DNA of 64,000 bases from CAZRVH01 sp964608325 (GCA_964608325.1 CAZSMX010000002.1:1-64000), one strand, 5' to 3'. Shown: positions 23,865 to 32,540, counted from the stretch's first letter. Numbers and translations are program-made. Notes: generated by a model not told the origin, from the letters alone.

Positions 23865-26258
23865 TTACGAGTGGTACTGGGACTGGATGGCGTTCAGGAA
23901 GGCCGCCGTCTTCTGCACGTTGTGCCTGTGGCGCAGCCTCAGGTAGACGCCCGCACATCCCGCTGCCGCCATGAGGTACCAGGCGAACGGGGGAATGCCG
24001 GATCCCGGCGTATGCGGCGCCGGCTGGGCGACGCCTCCCGGATGCACGGAGTCGATGAACGGAATCGGATCGGCCGCGCTGGGCTTGAATCCCGCGCCCT
24101 TAGCTGACGGCGTTCCTTCTCCCGTTGCGGCCAGGTCTTCCAGCTTCTGACCCGTCACCGAGATCGGCGTGAGGCGCAGCTGGTAGGGGACGGCGTTCAG
24201 GAGGTCGCGCAGCGTGTACTCGCGCAATTCGCCGTTCAGGAAGCGCGTTTCGGTGAACTCCTCGCCCTGTACTCCGAATTCAAGGAGGTACGAAGCCAGG
24301 GGAGCGTCCGCTTTCAGGTTGCTCCATTTGATGGCGAGCGCCCCGTCCAAGGGTCCGACTTCCAGGGTGAGTCCCAGGACTGTTGCCTGTACGAGCTTGC
24401 TCTTCTCCTTGCTTTCGCTGTCGCCCTTGATTGCCGTGACGGCAAAGAAATACGTGCGGCCCGGAGTGAGTCCGGCAACCGTTGCCTTCGTCGTGAGGCT
24501 CTGGGAGTCCAGCGTGTAGAGGAAGTTGTCTTCCTTATCACCCACATAGACGCGGTAGCCGTCGAGGGGGATGGTGAGGGCGTCCCACTCCAATGCCACC
24601 GCGTTCAGGCGGGGTTCGGCGCGGACGTTCTGCACGATGGGGAGGGACTGGATGCCTACCGTCAGGATCGCGCGGAGCTCCGTCCTGTTTCCAGCGGCGT
24701 CATCCGCCGTGAAGATCGGCTGGTACGCGCCTGCTTCGTTGACGGTGAATACCGCCTGGTACGAACCAGTGGTTCCCGATTCCTTCAGGACGACCGGCTG
24801 CGCATTCAGGCCGTTGTCGAGGCGCATGGTGACGCTCTTCAGTTTCGGCTCGGATTCCACGGTGACCAGGATCTTGTCGCCCGCCTGCGGCTCGTCGGGG
24901 GAGAAGACGATGTCCTTCAGCTCCGGATCCTGCTGATCGAGAATGAGGTGGATCGGACCGGAGTCGCTGCGTCCCGCATCGTCGCGGATGCGGATGGTGA
25001 AGTCGCGCTGCGTTGCGGAAAGGGTGACCGGGATGGAGAAGCGGCCTGTTTCATCCGATGAACCCGTCACGTCTTCCGCTCCGCCCATGACGATGAGGTT
25101 CGTGAGAGCGGGGGCCGTTCCCGTCAGCGTGATCTGGGTTGCGGACACGCTGTCGCCGTCCTTGTGGGACGTGACCGTGATGTTGCGCGTGCCGGTATTG
25201 CCGGAAGATCCTCCGTTGACCGTTACCTCGGCTTCACCGGAGATGCGGTCGTCGTTCTGGTCTTCCACGCGGAATGTCTGCTTGCCGTTGGCGCGGAATT
25301 TGAGCACGAGTGCGAATTCCTTCACGCCCAGGTCGCGTTGCTTGAACGTATATTTTCCAAAGTTGGGGAGCGTTGCATCAGGGTCCGTGGACGAGAACAC
25401 GACCGTACCCTCGTAGTCCTCGACGATATTGCCGTCGCGGTCCACCGCGCGGATCGTGACCTTCGGCGCTTCCACGCCCGCCGTCATGGTGGAGGGGGCG
25501 GTCACTTCGAATCCGTCGATGACGTCGAATCCGGAACTGACCTGCGCGTAGTACATGCGCTGTCCGCTGACGCGTTTGGAAGACGGGGCATAGTCGTCGT
25601 CTCCGCCGCGTCCGTATCCCGCGTCGATTTCCAACGACGCCGCGAGAAGGTTTCCGCTTAGGAGATCCAATGCACGCAGCGCGACCGTTCCTTCTTCCTT
25701 CGTGCTCACTGCGAACGCCTGGATGCCATCATTATCGGTTTCGTGTGAAAGGGGGGTCACGTAATCGTCCGGACGGCTGGAAATGAGCGTCACCGGGCGT
25801 CCCGGCAATACGTTTCCGTACGCGTCCGTCAGCTGCACTTCCACCGTCGCCTCATCGCGTCCGTCCGCGTCGATATGGCGGGTGTCGGCTTGCAGCGTGG
25901 AACTCACCGGATCCATGGATTCCGGAAGAACGGCGGCCGTCGTGGAGGCGATCGTTTCGCCATCCTGCGTCAACGCGATGCGGTACGTTCCGGCGATACG
26001 GGTCAACGATCCCGGGATCATCATGGAGCCCGCTCCGTTCTGCAGCGGCATGCGCACGCTCTTCTTATCACCGTCGGGCGTCTGCACTACCAATGTCGCT
26101 TCGCTGCCCTGCGCGCCATGCGCGTCCACCAGCGTGCCGATGCCCGCGATGGAGTCGTCCACGATCAGTTCGGCGCCTCCCTGGGCGATTGCCGAGAGGG
26201 GGGAGAGCGTCAGGACGACGATGAGTAAAGCGGAGACGGTGTGTTTTGTGTGTTTCAT
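23865..26258 (-). CDS. Large secreted surface protein with Ig-like and Fn3 domains and C-terminal anchor
   Basis: 797 residues. Signal peptide 1-26 (MKHTKHTVSALLIVVLTLSP...). Several Ig-like/invasin-like modules follow: ADGRDEATVEVQLTDAYGNVLPGRPVTL (Big_1-like), KVTIRAVDRDGNIVEDYEGT, and an Ig-like module with SVSATQITLTGTAPALTNL. Two fibronectin-III-like repeats lie at about 560-730 (LPIVQNVRAEPRLNAVALEW, GRTYFFAVTAI; LASYLLEFGVQGEEF). A proline/glycine stretch and one membrane helix near 765-780 (FAWYLMAAAGCAGVYL) with a basic end follow. It is probably displayed on the cell surface for adhesion or as a pilus-like stalk. TACAAT lies 12 bases upstream of the ATG. Confidence 0.85.
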   Translation of the reverse strand: MKHTKHTVSALLIVVLTLSPLSAIAQGGAELIVDDSIAGIGTLVDAHGAQGSEATLVVQTPDGDKKSVRMPLQNGAGSMMIPGSLTRIAGTYRIALTQDGETIASTTAAVLPESMDPVSSTLQADTRHIDADGRDEATVEVQLTDAYGNVLPGRPVTLISSRPDDYVTPLSHETDNDGIQAFAVSTKEEGTVALRALDLLSGNLLAASLEIDAGYGRGGDDDYAPSSKRVSGQRMYYAQVSSGFDVIDGFEVTAPSTMTAGVEAPKVTIRAVDRDGNIVEDYEGTVVFSSTDPDATLPNFGKYTFKQRDLGVKEFALVLKFRANGKQTFRVEDQNDDRISGEAEVTVNGGSSGNTGTRNITVTSHKDGDSVSATQITLTGTAPALTNLIVMGGAEDVTGSSDETGRFSIPVTLSATQRDFTIRIRDDAGRSDSGPIHLILDQQDPELKDIVFSPDEPQAGDKILVTVESEPKLKSVTMRLDNGLNAQPVVLKESGTTGSYQAVFTVNEAGAYQPIFTADDAAGNRTELRAILTVGIQSLPIVQNVRAEPRLNAVALEWDALTIPLDGYRVYVGDKEDNFLYTLDSQSLTTKATVAGLTPGRTYFFAVTAIKGDSESKEKSKLVQATVLGLTLEVGPLDGALAIKWSNLKADAPLASYLLEFGVQGEEFTETRFLNGELREYTLRDLLNAVPYQLRLTPISVTGQKLEDLAATGEGTPSAKGAGFKPSAADPIPFIDSVHPGGVAQPAPHTPGSGIPPFAWYLMAAAGCAGVYLRLRHRHNVQKTAAFLNAIQSQYHS

Positions 26259-26354
26259 AGATTTCTGATTATTGTAGCACGAATCGGGTTTTTGCTCAAT
26301 GATATGGGTGTATATAAGAATTCAATTGAATGTTTTGTCTAGGGTAGATGCTCT

Positions 26355-26386
26355 AAGGTTATAGGTGATAAGTGATAGGTTATAGG
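26355..26386. repeat. Near-repeat word cluster
   Basis: Quasi-tandem GGTTATAGGTGATAAGTGAT words, looking like one arm of the palindromic word repeats; the matching arm is only weakly seen (CACCTAT at the downstream ATG). Confidence 0.4.
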
Positions 26387-26413
26387 CCTCTACAGAGTCA
26401 CTCCTTTTCACCT

Positions 26414-26974
26414 ATGAAGCGCCCAATTCTCCTTTCCCTGGCCCTTTCTCTCGCTCTTACCGCGTGCGGCGGCTCGACGGTCGCCGTCACCTGCACCCAG
26501 CAGTATTGGGACGGTACGATCGGAACCTGCCTTCCGGACGGATGGCATGTGTTGGATCGTACGAATCTGGACCTCCGGGGTGCTCCCGCCGAGGTATTGG
26601 TCGCGTTCCAGGCGGATGCGCCCGTGGCCGGCCAGTATCCCATCATCACCGCGACGCGCGAAGCGTTGAATGAGGAAATGACGTCCGTCCAGTACAGCGA
26701 TGCCAGCATCGTGTCCGTAAAAACGCTTCCGGGATATGCCGAAATCGACAAGCAGAAGGTGAAGATCGACGGTCAGGATGTGAACGTTCACATTTTCTCC
26801 GCGCAACCGAAAACCGACGAACCGAAGTCTCGCTTCTACCAGCTTAGCGCCGTCGCGGGAGCCGCCGGGTACAGCTTCACGGCAGCCACTCCTCTCACGG
26901 TCGAAAAGGCATTGGAAGGACAAATCCTGCTGATCCTGAAGAGCGTGACGTTCGTGAAGCCGACGGCGCAGTGA
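26414..26974 (+). CDS. Lipoprotein, function unknown
   Basis: 186 residues from MKRPILLSLALSLALTACGG. The lipobox LTAC places the lipidated Cys at residue 18. The mature part has a conserved-looking CTQQYWDGTIGTCLPDGWHVLDR segment with two further Cys, then a mixed alpha/beta domain like PsbP/Mog1-type folds (FQADAPVAGQYPIITATREAL). The family is not identified. Attached to the outer leaflet of the cytoplasmic membrane in a monoderm-like cell. It is followed by the two tRNA genes on the other strand. Confidence 0.8.
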   Translation: MKRPILLSLALSLALTACGGSTVAVTCTQQYWDGTIGTCLPDGWHVLDRTNLDLRGAPAEVLVAFQADAPVAGQYPIITATREALNEEMTSVQYSDASIVSVKTLPGYAEIDKQKVKIDGQDVNVHIFSAQPKTDEPKSRFYQLSAVAGAAGYSFTAATPLTVEKALEGQILLILKSVTFVKPTAQ

Positions 26975-26995
26975 CTCATATTAGGTATGTCAAAA

Positions 26996-27071
26996 TGGTG
27001 GAGCTGAGGAGATTCGAACTCCTGACCCTCTGATTGCAAATCAGATGCTCTACCAACTGAGCTACAGCCCC
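26996..27071 (-). tRNA. tRNA-Ala (anticodon TGC)
   Basis: Full cloverleaf on the minus strand. Acceptor GGGGCTG/CAGCTCC (one G-T pair), D-arm AGCTCAGTTGGTAGAGC, anticodon stem TCTGA/TCAGA with loop TTTGCAA, T-loop GTTCGAATC, discriminator A and encoded CCA. Confidence 0.95.
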
Positions 27072-27158
27072 ACGTGTGGGAATTTGGTATGCGATGGTGT
27101 CAATGTTCTTCCTGGTCCGCGGGAGAATAGCAGATTTCCGCGATGGCTCAATTCAATT

Positions 27159-27233
27159 TGGAGGTGCCGGCGGGGATCGCACCCGCGTATGAGGGATTTG
27201 CAGTCCCTTGCCTTACTACTTGGCTACGGCACC
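27159..27233 (-). tRNA. tRNA-Cys (anticodon GCA)
   Basis: Acceptor GGTGCCG/CGGCACC, anticodon stem GGGA/TCCC with loop CTGCAAA, T-arm GCGGGTGCGATCCCCGC, discriminator T (as expected for Cys) and encoded CCA. Lies 88 bases from tRNA-Ala, same strand. Confidence 0.94.
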
Positions 27234-27300
27234 ATCAGAGAGCCCGCCTAGGATAATGAAAGAACGTTCCTAAGGAAAGCGCAGTATTTCGCTTTGGACA

Positions 27301-27558
27301 TCAAAACGCATCCACCGCCTGTCCGCCCCTTCCCCCCGGGAACAACCACAAGATGGGACGCACGAAGACGTCTTCCGTGCCCGTCATAGCCGCGATGCTC
27401 CAGAAGAAGATGAACAGCGCGATCAGGACGACGAGGTTGTAGGGGCCGCCTACGTAGCGCATCCAATCCGCATCGCCGATCATATCCCCGATGTACTCGC
27501 GGAACTTCAGGAGGAAGAACGATCCCAGAAGCCCGATGATTCCGAAGAGGAACTTCAT
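27301..27558 (-). CDS. Small two-span membrane protein
   Basis: 85 residues. Hydrophobic segments at about 2-17 (KFLFGIIGLLGSFFLL) and 43-58 (LVVLIALFIFFWSIAA) flank a loop GDMIGDADWMRYVGG. Its ATG overlaps the trxA stop (ATGA at 27555-27558), so the two are translationally coupled. I do not recognise the family. Its coupling with thioredoxin may mean a membrane redox or quality-control task, which is inference. Confidence 0.75.
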   Translation of the reverse strand: MKFLFGIIGLLGSFFLLKFREYIGDMIGDADWMRYVGGPYNLVVLIALFIFFWSIAAMTGTEDVFVRPILWLFPGGRGGQAVDAF

Positions 27559-27878
27559 GCAGAGAGAACCGCGTCCATTTCCTTTTGCATTTCGCCCTTG
27601 GAGCGGGCGCCGACGAACGTCGAGACGATCTTGCCGTCCTTGTAGATGACGAAGGTAGGAATGCTCATGACGTTGTGGCGTCCCGGCGTCTCCATGTTTT
27701 CGTCGACGTTCATCTTCACGATGTTCATCTTGCCTTCATACTCCTTGGCGAGTTCTTCCATGGCGGGATTCATTGCCTTGCACGGACCGCACCACGGAGC
27801 CCAAAAGTCGATCAAGACGGGCAGAGCCGATTTGACGACGTCGTTTTCGAAGGTGCTGTCGGTGACTTCATGAGCCAT
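27555..27878 (-). CDS. trxA: Thioredoxin
   Basis: 107 residues, normal length. The active site WCGPC is at residues 29-33 (VLIDFWAPWCGPCKAMNP), and the cis-Pro loop is MSIPTFVIYKDGK. The usual Gly-Arg before VDVDEN is changed, and the acidic NVDENMETPGRHNV region matches the family. It reduces protein disulfides in the cytoplasm. First gene of a two-gene unit; minus-strand TATAAT lies about 30 bases upstream. Confidence 0.97.
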   Translation of the reverse strand: MAHEVTDSTFENDVVKSALPVLIDFWAPWCGPCKAMNPAMEELAKEYEGKMNIVKMNVDENMETPGRHNVMSIPTFVIYKDGKIVSTFVGARSKGEMQKEMDAVLSA

Positions 27879-27924
27879 GGGGAGAGTTGGGAATGATTGC
27901 GAAAGAAATTATAGTCAATGAAAC

Positions 27925-28005
27925 CAGAATCACCAACATCCAAATTCCAATAATCAATGAAGGAAAATTCCTTCATTGGATGTTGGTTATTGGTGATTGA
28001 TTATT
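27925..28005. repeat. Long AT-rich palindrome beside the pgi stop
   Basis: ATCACCAACATCCAA near 27929-27943 pairs with TTGGATGTTGGT starting at 27977, and the centre AATGAAGGAA/TTCCTTCATT (27956-27977) is itself a palindrome. It can form a hairpin of nearly the whole length. It shares words with the elements at 8650 and 18722. Confidence 0.75.
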
Positions 28006-28006
28006 C

Positions 28007-29290
28007 TCACTCAGGCCTTCCATGCGTCAGGATTTCCTTCGCGATCGTCTTGCTCATTTCCACTCCCGGCTGTCCGTACGGATCGATGCGGTAGAGCTTT
28101 CCGAGGAACACGACTTCGGCCATGAAGCACAGGAAAATCTGTCCCAAGTGGTACTCGTCGATGCGCGTGACGCTCATGGTGATGTGCGCGCGCTTCACGC
28201 TCGTGAGGCCGCGCGCGGTGCCGTCCAGGAACGCATCCAGTACTTGCCCGAAGCTCTTTCCCGCGATGAAATCAAAGGGGGCGCCGATGTCCTTCGGCAC
28301 CGTGACGCGCGGCTTTTCGATCTCCTTGATGAACAAGTGCCAGCATTTCTTCGGCCCCTGCATCCATTGCTGAAGCAGGGAATGCTGGTCCTGCGTGCCG
28401 ATGGCCGCGATGGGGAAGGGGTTCAGCACCTCGTTCTTGCCCAAGCTCTCTGCCACCAGCTGCTGGTTCCAGCGCGCCAGCGACTGCAGGCGGTTGCTGT
28501 ACGGCATGATGACGCGCATCAGGTAGCCGCGCTTCGTATCCAAGAGGAACTGCATGCCCGCCAGCAATGCGGCGGGGTTTTCTTCCAGGTTCTCGTTCCA
28601 GATCGATGCTTCCATATCGCGTGCGCCCTCGATGAACGCATCCAGGTCCGCGCCGAGCAGCGCCATCGGGAGCAGGCCCACCGGCGTGAAGATGCTGTAG
28701 CGTCCTCCGACCGCGGTGGGGATTGGCAGTATTTCAATGCCTTCGTCTTCCGCGAAATCATGCAACGGACCGGTCTCCGGATCCGTCACGGCGATCGTGA
28801 AATCCTTCGCCCTGCTTCCGCGCACCCGCTTCATTTCCCTCCAGTAGTAGTGGAAGGCGCCCATGGATTCCAACGTGTTTCCGGATTTGCTCACCACCAC
28901 CAGCATCGTCGTCTTCCAGTCCAGGATGCGGCTGTAGAGTTCCAGCGTGGAAGGGTCGATGGTATCGACGACGATGAACTCGGGCGTATCCGGCGTCTCG
29001 AAGACCTCCTGGATGACGCGCGGGCCGAGTCCGCTACCGCCGATGCCTATCCACAATACCGTTTGGATGCGTTCGGTTTTCATACGCCTCGCCAGATCCT
29101 TGATGCGCAGTACCAGCGCGTCGTTGTACGGGTCCTGGAGCCATGCGTGGGCACCTTTCTGGGCTTCGCCCTGCACGTCCGCGATCACGCGGCGCATGGT
29201 TTGCGCCATCGCCAGGAATTCCTGGTCCGGGATGCCGGCGGACGGCGTGATGATCTTCGCGAGGCTGGCGGTGGGGTCGATGTGAAGCAC
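28007..29290 (-). CDS. pgi: Glucose-6-phosphate isomerase
   Basis: 427 residues, of the shorter bacterial type. The motifs are GIGGSGLGPRVIQEVF near residue 85, VVSKSGNTLESMGAFHYYW with the phosphate-binding SxSGxT element, GGRYSIFTPVGLLPMALLG, and the C-terminal region GVEMSKTIAKEIL that carries the catalytic Lys. It interconverts glucose-6-phosphate and fructose-6-phosphate and links the glucan-degrading enzymes at 56-59 kb to glycolysis. The start is GTG. A perfect telomere-like (CCCTAA)n run ends eight bases upstream of it. Confidence 0.95.
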   Translation of the reverse strand: MLHIDPTASLAKIITPSAGIPDQEFLAMAQTMRRVIADVQGEAQKGAHAWLQDPYNDALVLRIKDLARRMKTERIQTVLWIGIGGSGLGPRVIQEVFETPDTPEFIVVDTIDPSTLELYSRILDWKTTMLVVVSKSGNTLESMGAFHYYWREMKRVRGSRAKDFTIAVTDPETGPLHDFAEDEGIEILPIPTAVGGRYSIFTPVGLLPMALLGADLDAFIEGARDMEASIWNENLEENPAALLAGMQFLLDTKRGYLMRVIMPYSNRLQSLARWNQQLVAESLGKNEVLNPFPIAAIGTQDQHSLLQQWMQGPKKCWHLFIKEIEKPRVTVPKDIGAPFDFIAGKSFGQVLDAFLDGTARGLTSVKRAHITMSVTRIDEYHLGQIFLCFMAEVVFLGKLYRIDPYGQPGVEMSKTIAKEILTHGRPE

Positions 29291-29298
29291 GAGGAGTA

Positions 29299-29326
29299 GG
29301 GTTAGGGTTAGGGTTAGGGCGTGGGG
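29299..29326. repeat. Telomere-like GGGTTA tract (G-quadruplex motif)
   Basis: Plus strand (GGGTTA)3GGG at 29299-29319, then CGTGGGG. Four G3 tracts with three-base loops match the canonical G-quadruplex pattern. It lies on the template strand directly upstream of the pgi start. Confidence 0.9.
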
Positions 29327-29344
29327 TGGAATCTTTTCTCTTTT

Positions 29345-29923
29345 TTACAAATTCCGCAAGGCGGCGGTGACGCGCGCTTCGGTAGTGGGAAGGTCCTTCG
29401 GAAGGCCCTTGAGGACCTTGAGGATGTCCTGCGTCGCGTAACCGAGCTGTACGAGCGCCTCGATGGTATCGCGGTCGTACGCGGCTCCCATGGGCTGGGC
29501 GTCCTTGGTCGCGAAGAGCGACGGTGCCTTGTCGACGAGGGACTTCAGTTCCACCAGCAGCTTCTCGGCCGTCTTGCCGCCCACTCCCTTCACGCTGCGC
29601 AGGATTCCCGGATCGTTCTCGTTCACGGCTTGCAGCAAGAGGTTGCGCGGTACGGCGCAGAGCTCCATGCCCATCTTCGGACCAACGCCGGACATGCCGA
29701 TGCATTGTTCGAAGAGCAGACGCGTCTCGGCGTCGGCGAACCCGTAGAGTTCCAGCCTGTCCTCGCGGACGTAGGTGGAAATCCACAGCATGGTCTCGAC
29801 TCCGTCGGCGAGTTCGTCCCATGTGTTCGTCGGGATGGTGACGCGGTAGCCCACCCCGTGCACGTCCAGGGAGCATTCGCCTGGCATGCCTTTGGTGACG
29901 GTTCCGCGGAGGTGGGCGATCAT
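29345..29923 (-). CDS. ruvA: Holliday junction branch migration protein RuvA
   Basis: 192 residues from MIAHLRGTVTKGMPGECSLD, the typical start; two upstream ATGs would add a short tail. N-terminal OB-fold (VHGVGYRVTIPTNT), then two helix-hairpin-helix motifs (CIGMSGVGPKMGMELC and SVKGVGGKTAEKLLVEL), and a C-terminal domain that contacts RuvB (DTIEALVQLGYATQDILKVLKG). RuvB and RuvC are not in this window. It is upstream of pgi on the same strand. Confidence 0.94.
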   Translation of the reverse strand: MIAHLRGTVTKGMPGECSLDVHGVGYRVTIPTNTWDELADGVETMLWISTYVREDRLELYGFADAETRLLFEQCIGMSGVGPKMGMELCAVPRNLLLQAVNENDPGILRSVKGVGGKTAEKLLVELKSLVDKAPSLFATKDAQPMGAAYDRDTIEALVQLGYATQDILKVLKGLPKDLPTTEARVTAALRNL

Positions 29924-30042
29924 GTCCCGGAGCATACCAAATGAGGACGCATTGTCTTGCATCAAAACGCACGATTCCTGGCGGTTTTACGCACAGGAAG
30001 GCTTCCAATTTTTTCATGAATATGGTATAATATTTTCGAAAC

Positions 30043-31272
30043 ATGCATACACACAAAAAGATCTTCCTCGCCCTGTTCGCCTTCGCGATGCTTACGCCGC
30101 TGGCCAGGCATATTCCCGCCGCGGTGTCCTTCGTGGAACGCGACGCCTTGAAGGAGGATCTGAACTCCGCCATCAACGATGCCGTGGGCGATTACAAAAG
30201 GCGTAGCAGCCTCGTATCCATGAGCACGAAGGGGGAGAAGACGAAGGAGGCCATGCAAAAGAAAATCGCGACGCTGGAAATCGAGAAGCGCCGCCAACGC
30301 ATCCGCATCCTTGCGCTGCGCCGCGTATCGGACCAGGTGAAGAAGAAATACGATTTGTCTTTCACGGGTTCCGTCGCGCTGCAATCCGTCATCCGCCGCG
30401 AGGAGGCAGTCCTGACCCGCCTCACCAAGGAGCACTTCCGCGTCCTTGCGGAAGAAAAACTCCGGAATGCCGGGAAGGCGATCTTGGATGCCGTTCGTGG
30501 CAACCCGGACAAGGATTCCCTGCGCGCCAAGATCGCGCGGCAGATCCAGTACCTGAAGGACTTGAACGCGGGATACCGCGCCCTGAGTGAGGAGGAATCA
30601 TTGATCGCCAAGCGCCGCGGCACGATCGCGGAGTATGTGGCGGCCGTGCAGGAGCATAAGAAGGCAGAGAATCTCGTCGCTGTCAGCGAACAGGAACTCG
30701 AAGAGATCAAGTCGATCATGAAAGAGGTGCACGGCGAGGTGCTGCGCCTGCAGGGCGAGCTTGCCCGCATCGATGAGACGCTTCGCGTCCGCGCCCAGCG
30801 CGAACTCATCAAGAAGGGGCTCTTGGATCGTGAGGATATTGCCAAGCATGCGGCCGCCGATATGACGCCGTCGTTCTCCTGGCCTGTGTACGGTCCCGTG
30901 TCTGCCGGCTTCATGAACGCCGCCTACAAGAAGCACTTCGGCGTGAATCACTTCGGCACCGATATCGTCGTGGGGCAGGGTACGCCGGTCGCCGCTTCGG
31001 CGGACGGCATCGTGTTCCTGGCCCGTGACGGCGGGAAAACGGGATACTCCTACCTGCTCATCGGACACCGCGGCGGATACGCGACGCTCTACGGACATCT
31101 TTCGGAATTCCTCGTCGCCCCCGGGCAGACCGTGTCGAAGGGGGACGTCGTTGCGCTTTCGGGCGGACAACCTGGCACGCACGGAGCCGGTCCCATGACC
31201 ACCGCCGCGCACCTGCACTTCGAGGTGATCCAGGACGGAACGAATATCAATCCTCAGTCGGTTCTCCCTTGA
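30043..31272 (+). CDS. Secreted M23-family peptidase with coiled coil (EnvC/NlpD-like)
   Basis: 409 residues. Signal peptide at about 1-27 (HKKIFLALFAFAMLTPLARHI). A long charged coiled coil runs from about 35 to 275. The C-terminal LytM/M23 domain has its zinc ligands visible: His303 and Asp307 in VNHFGTDIVV, and HLHFE at about 390-394. All ligands are present, so an active peptidoglycan endopeptidase is likely, with the coiled coil as a regulatory partner-binding part. An extended -10 (TGGTATAAT, 30023-30031) ends 11 bases before the ATG. The 3' end overlaps rsmI by 26 bases, convergent. Confidence 0.9.
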   Translation: MHTHKKIFLALFAFAMLTPLARHIPAAVSFVERDALKEDLNSAINDAVGDYKRRSSLVSMSTKGEKTKEAMQKKIATLEIEKRRQRIRILALRRVSDQVKKKYDLSFTGSVALQSVIRREEAVLTRLTKEHFRVLAEEKLRNAGKAILDAVRGNPDKDSLRAKIARQIQYLKDLNAGYRALSEEESLIAKRRGTIAEYVAAVQEHKKAENLVAVSEQELEEIKSIMKEVHGEVLRLQGELARIDETLRVRAQRELIKKGLLDREDIAKHAAADMTPSFSWPVYGPVSAGFMNAAYKKHFGVNHFGTDIVVGQGTPVAASADGIVFLARDGGKTGYSYLLIGHRGGYATLYGHLSEFLVAPGQTVSKGDVVALSGGQPGTHGAGPMTTAAHLHFEVIQDGTNINPQSVLP

Positions 31273-31945
31273 GGCGTATCGCCCCTATGACGATCACGAA
31301 CTCTCCTTTCTGCGTGATCTTCTTCGCCGTGTCCGCCAGCCCCGCCACGGTCGTCTGAACGATTTCCTCGTGCATTTTCGTCAGCTCGCGGGCGATCACC
31401 ACGGGGCGGTCGGGTTGCGCGGCCAATGCCTCGGCCAGTTCGTTCAATGTCTTTTCGATGCGATGGACGGATTCATAAAAGACGATCGTCTCTTCCGTTT
31501 CCGCGAAGCTGGCGAGCAGGCGCTTGCGTCCTTTCTTCATCGGCAGGAATCCAAGGTAGACGAAGTGGTTGATGGGCAACCCGCTGACGCTGAGTGCGGA
31601 GAGGAAGGCGCTTGCGCCGGGGATGACTTCTATCATGATGCCGTGTTCACGGCACTTGGACACAAGCGCGTAGCCCGGGTCGCTGATGCCGGGTGTCCCC
31701 GCATCGCTCACGAGTGCCAGGTGTTCGCCTGCGAGCAGGCGGGCGATGACCCCGTCCACGATCTTCGGGTTCGAATATCCGTGCATCGCGATCAGCTCTT
31801 TCTTCGGGATATCCAGCTGATGCAGCAGGTGTCCCGTCACGCGGGTGTCTTCGCACACGATGCCCGCGGCATTCGTCAGCGTCTCGATGGCGCGCAGCGT
31901 GATGTCCTTGAGGTTGCCGATGGGGGTAGCCACGATGGAGAGCAT
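31247..31945 (-). CDS. rsmI: 16S rRNA (cytidine(1402)-2'-O)-methyltransferase
   Basis: 232 residues from MLSIVATPIGNLKDITLRAI. The tetrapyrrole-methylase fold signatures are clear: VCEDTRVTGHLL, LVSDAGTPGISDPGYALV (SAM binding), and IPGASAFLSALSVSGLP. It methylates C1402 in the decoding centre of 16S rRNA. The start at 31945 gives the family's usual N-terminus. Overlaps the M23 peptidase gene tail to tail. Confidence 0.94.
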   Translation of the reverse strand: MLSIVATPIGNLKDITLRAIETLTNAAGIVCEDTRVTGHLLHQLDIPKKELIAMHGYSNPKIVDGVIARLLAGEHLALVSDAGTPGISDPGYALVSKCREHGIMIEVIPGASAFLSALSVSGLPINHFVYLGFLPMKKGRKRLLASFAETEETIVFYESVHRIEKTLNELAEALAAQPDRPVVIARELTKMHEEIVQTTVAGLADTAKKITQKGEFVIVIGAIRLKGEPTED

Positions 31946-31976
31946 GTTTCGGGCATACGGTAGCATAATTCCGCGC

Positions 31977-32004
31977 TTGACGATGCCAAACTTCGGCCTA
32001 TCGT
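31977..32004 (+). promoter_or_regulatory. Promoter of the 32054 gene
   Basis: TTGACG (31977-31982), 16-base spacer, TATCGT (31999-32004), giving a leader of about 40 bases with an SD. Confidence 0.6.
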
Positions 32005-32053
32005 AGCCCTATCGTCCTTTCGTATCTCAGGAATCAGAAAGGGAGGCTGTTCC

Positions 32054-32431
32054 ATGGTATTCCCCATCATCTGCGGAGCGGTCGGCATGTGGGCTTTGTA
32101 CCGCTCCATGAGCGCCCCGCACTTTTTGTACAGTCGCATGCTCATCTGGATTGCCTTGGGCCTGATCTCGTATTTTCGCGCCGAGTGCAACCTGTTGTGT
32201 CCGGATCACCGTTTGATCGCAAACCTTCAATTCGTGGCCGCAGCGCTCCTGGCAGGAGGGATGGTTCTGTATTCCATACACTGTGAGATCCGTCCTCCGG
32301 TCCAATACGTCCCGCAGACGTTCCAGATCGATGTCGAGGATGACACGCCCGCGATCATCGCTTTGGCTTTCTCCTGGTGTTGTATCTTCGGCAGCATGGC
32401 TCTCGGCGTGTGTATCGTCGCCTTGCTCTGA
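32054..32431 (+). CDS. Small membrane protein with three to four spans
   Basis: 125 residues. Hydrophobic segments: FPIICGAVGMWALY, MLIWIALGLISYF, IANLQFVAAALLAGGMVLYSI and the C-terminal ALAFSWCCIFGSMALGVCIVALL. Six Cys are present. The family is not known to me. It has a promoter, a good SD (GGGAGG about 8 bases before the ATG) and a terminator at 32461, so it is an independent gene. This full set of signals is unlike most genes in the window and is shared with the 33248 and 50513 genes. Confidence 0.7.
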   Translation: MVFPIICGAVGMWALYRSMSAPHFLYSRMLIWIALGLISYFRAECNLLCPDHRLIANLQFVAAALLAGGMVLYSIHCEIRPPVQYVPQTFQIDVEDDTPAIIALAFSWCCIFGSMALGVCIVALL

Positions 32432-32460
32432 CACCTGATTCCTTCCACGAAAGGAAGTAA

Positions 32461-32483
32461 CCCTCCCAACGCGGAGGGTTTTT
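32461..32483 (+). terminator. Terminator of the 32054 gene
   Basis: CCCTCC/GGAGGG stem with six-base loop, followed by five T residues. Confidence 0.85.
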
Positions 32484-32521
32484 CAAAAAAACCGCAGCCC
32501 CGATACAAAGGGGGACTGCGG
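32484..32521 (-). terminator. Terminator of the 32541 gene
   Basis: Minus strand CCGCAG-T-CCCC pairs with GGGG-CTGCGG and is followed by a T-run (plus-strand A6 at 32485-32490). Confidence 0.8.
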
Positions 32522-32540
32522 CGGCGCCGGGAGGGCAGAA

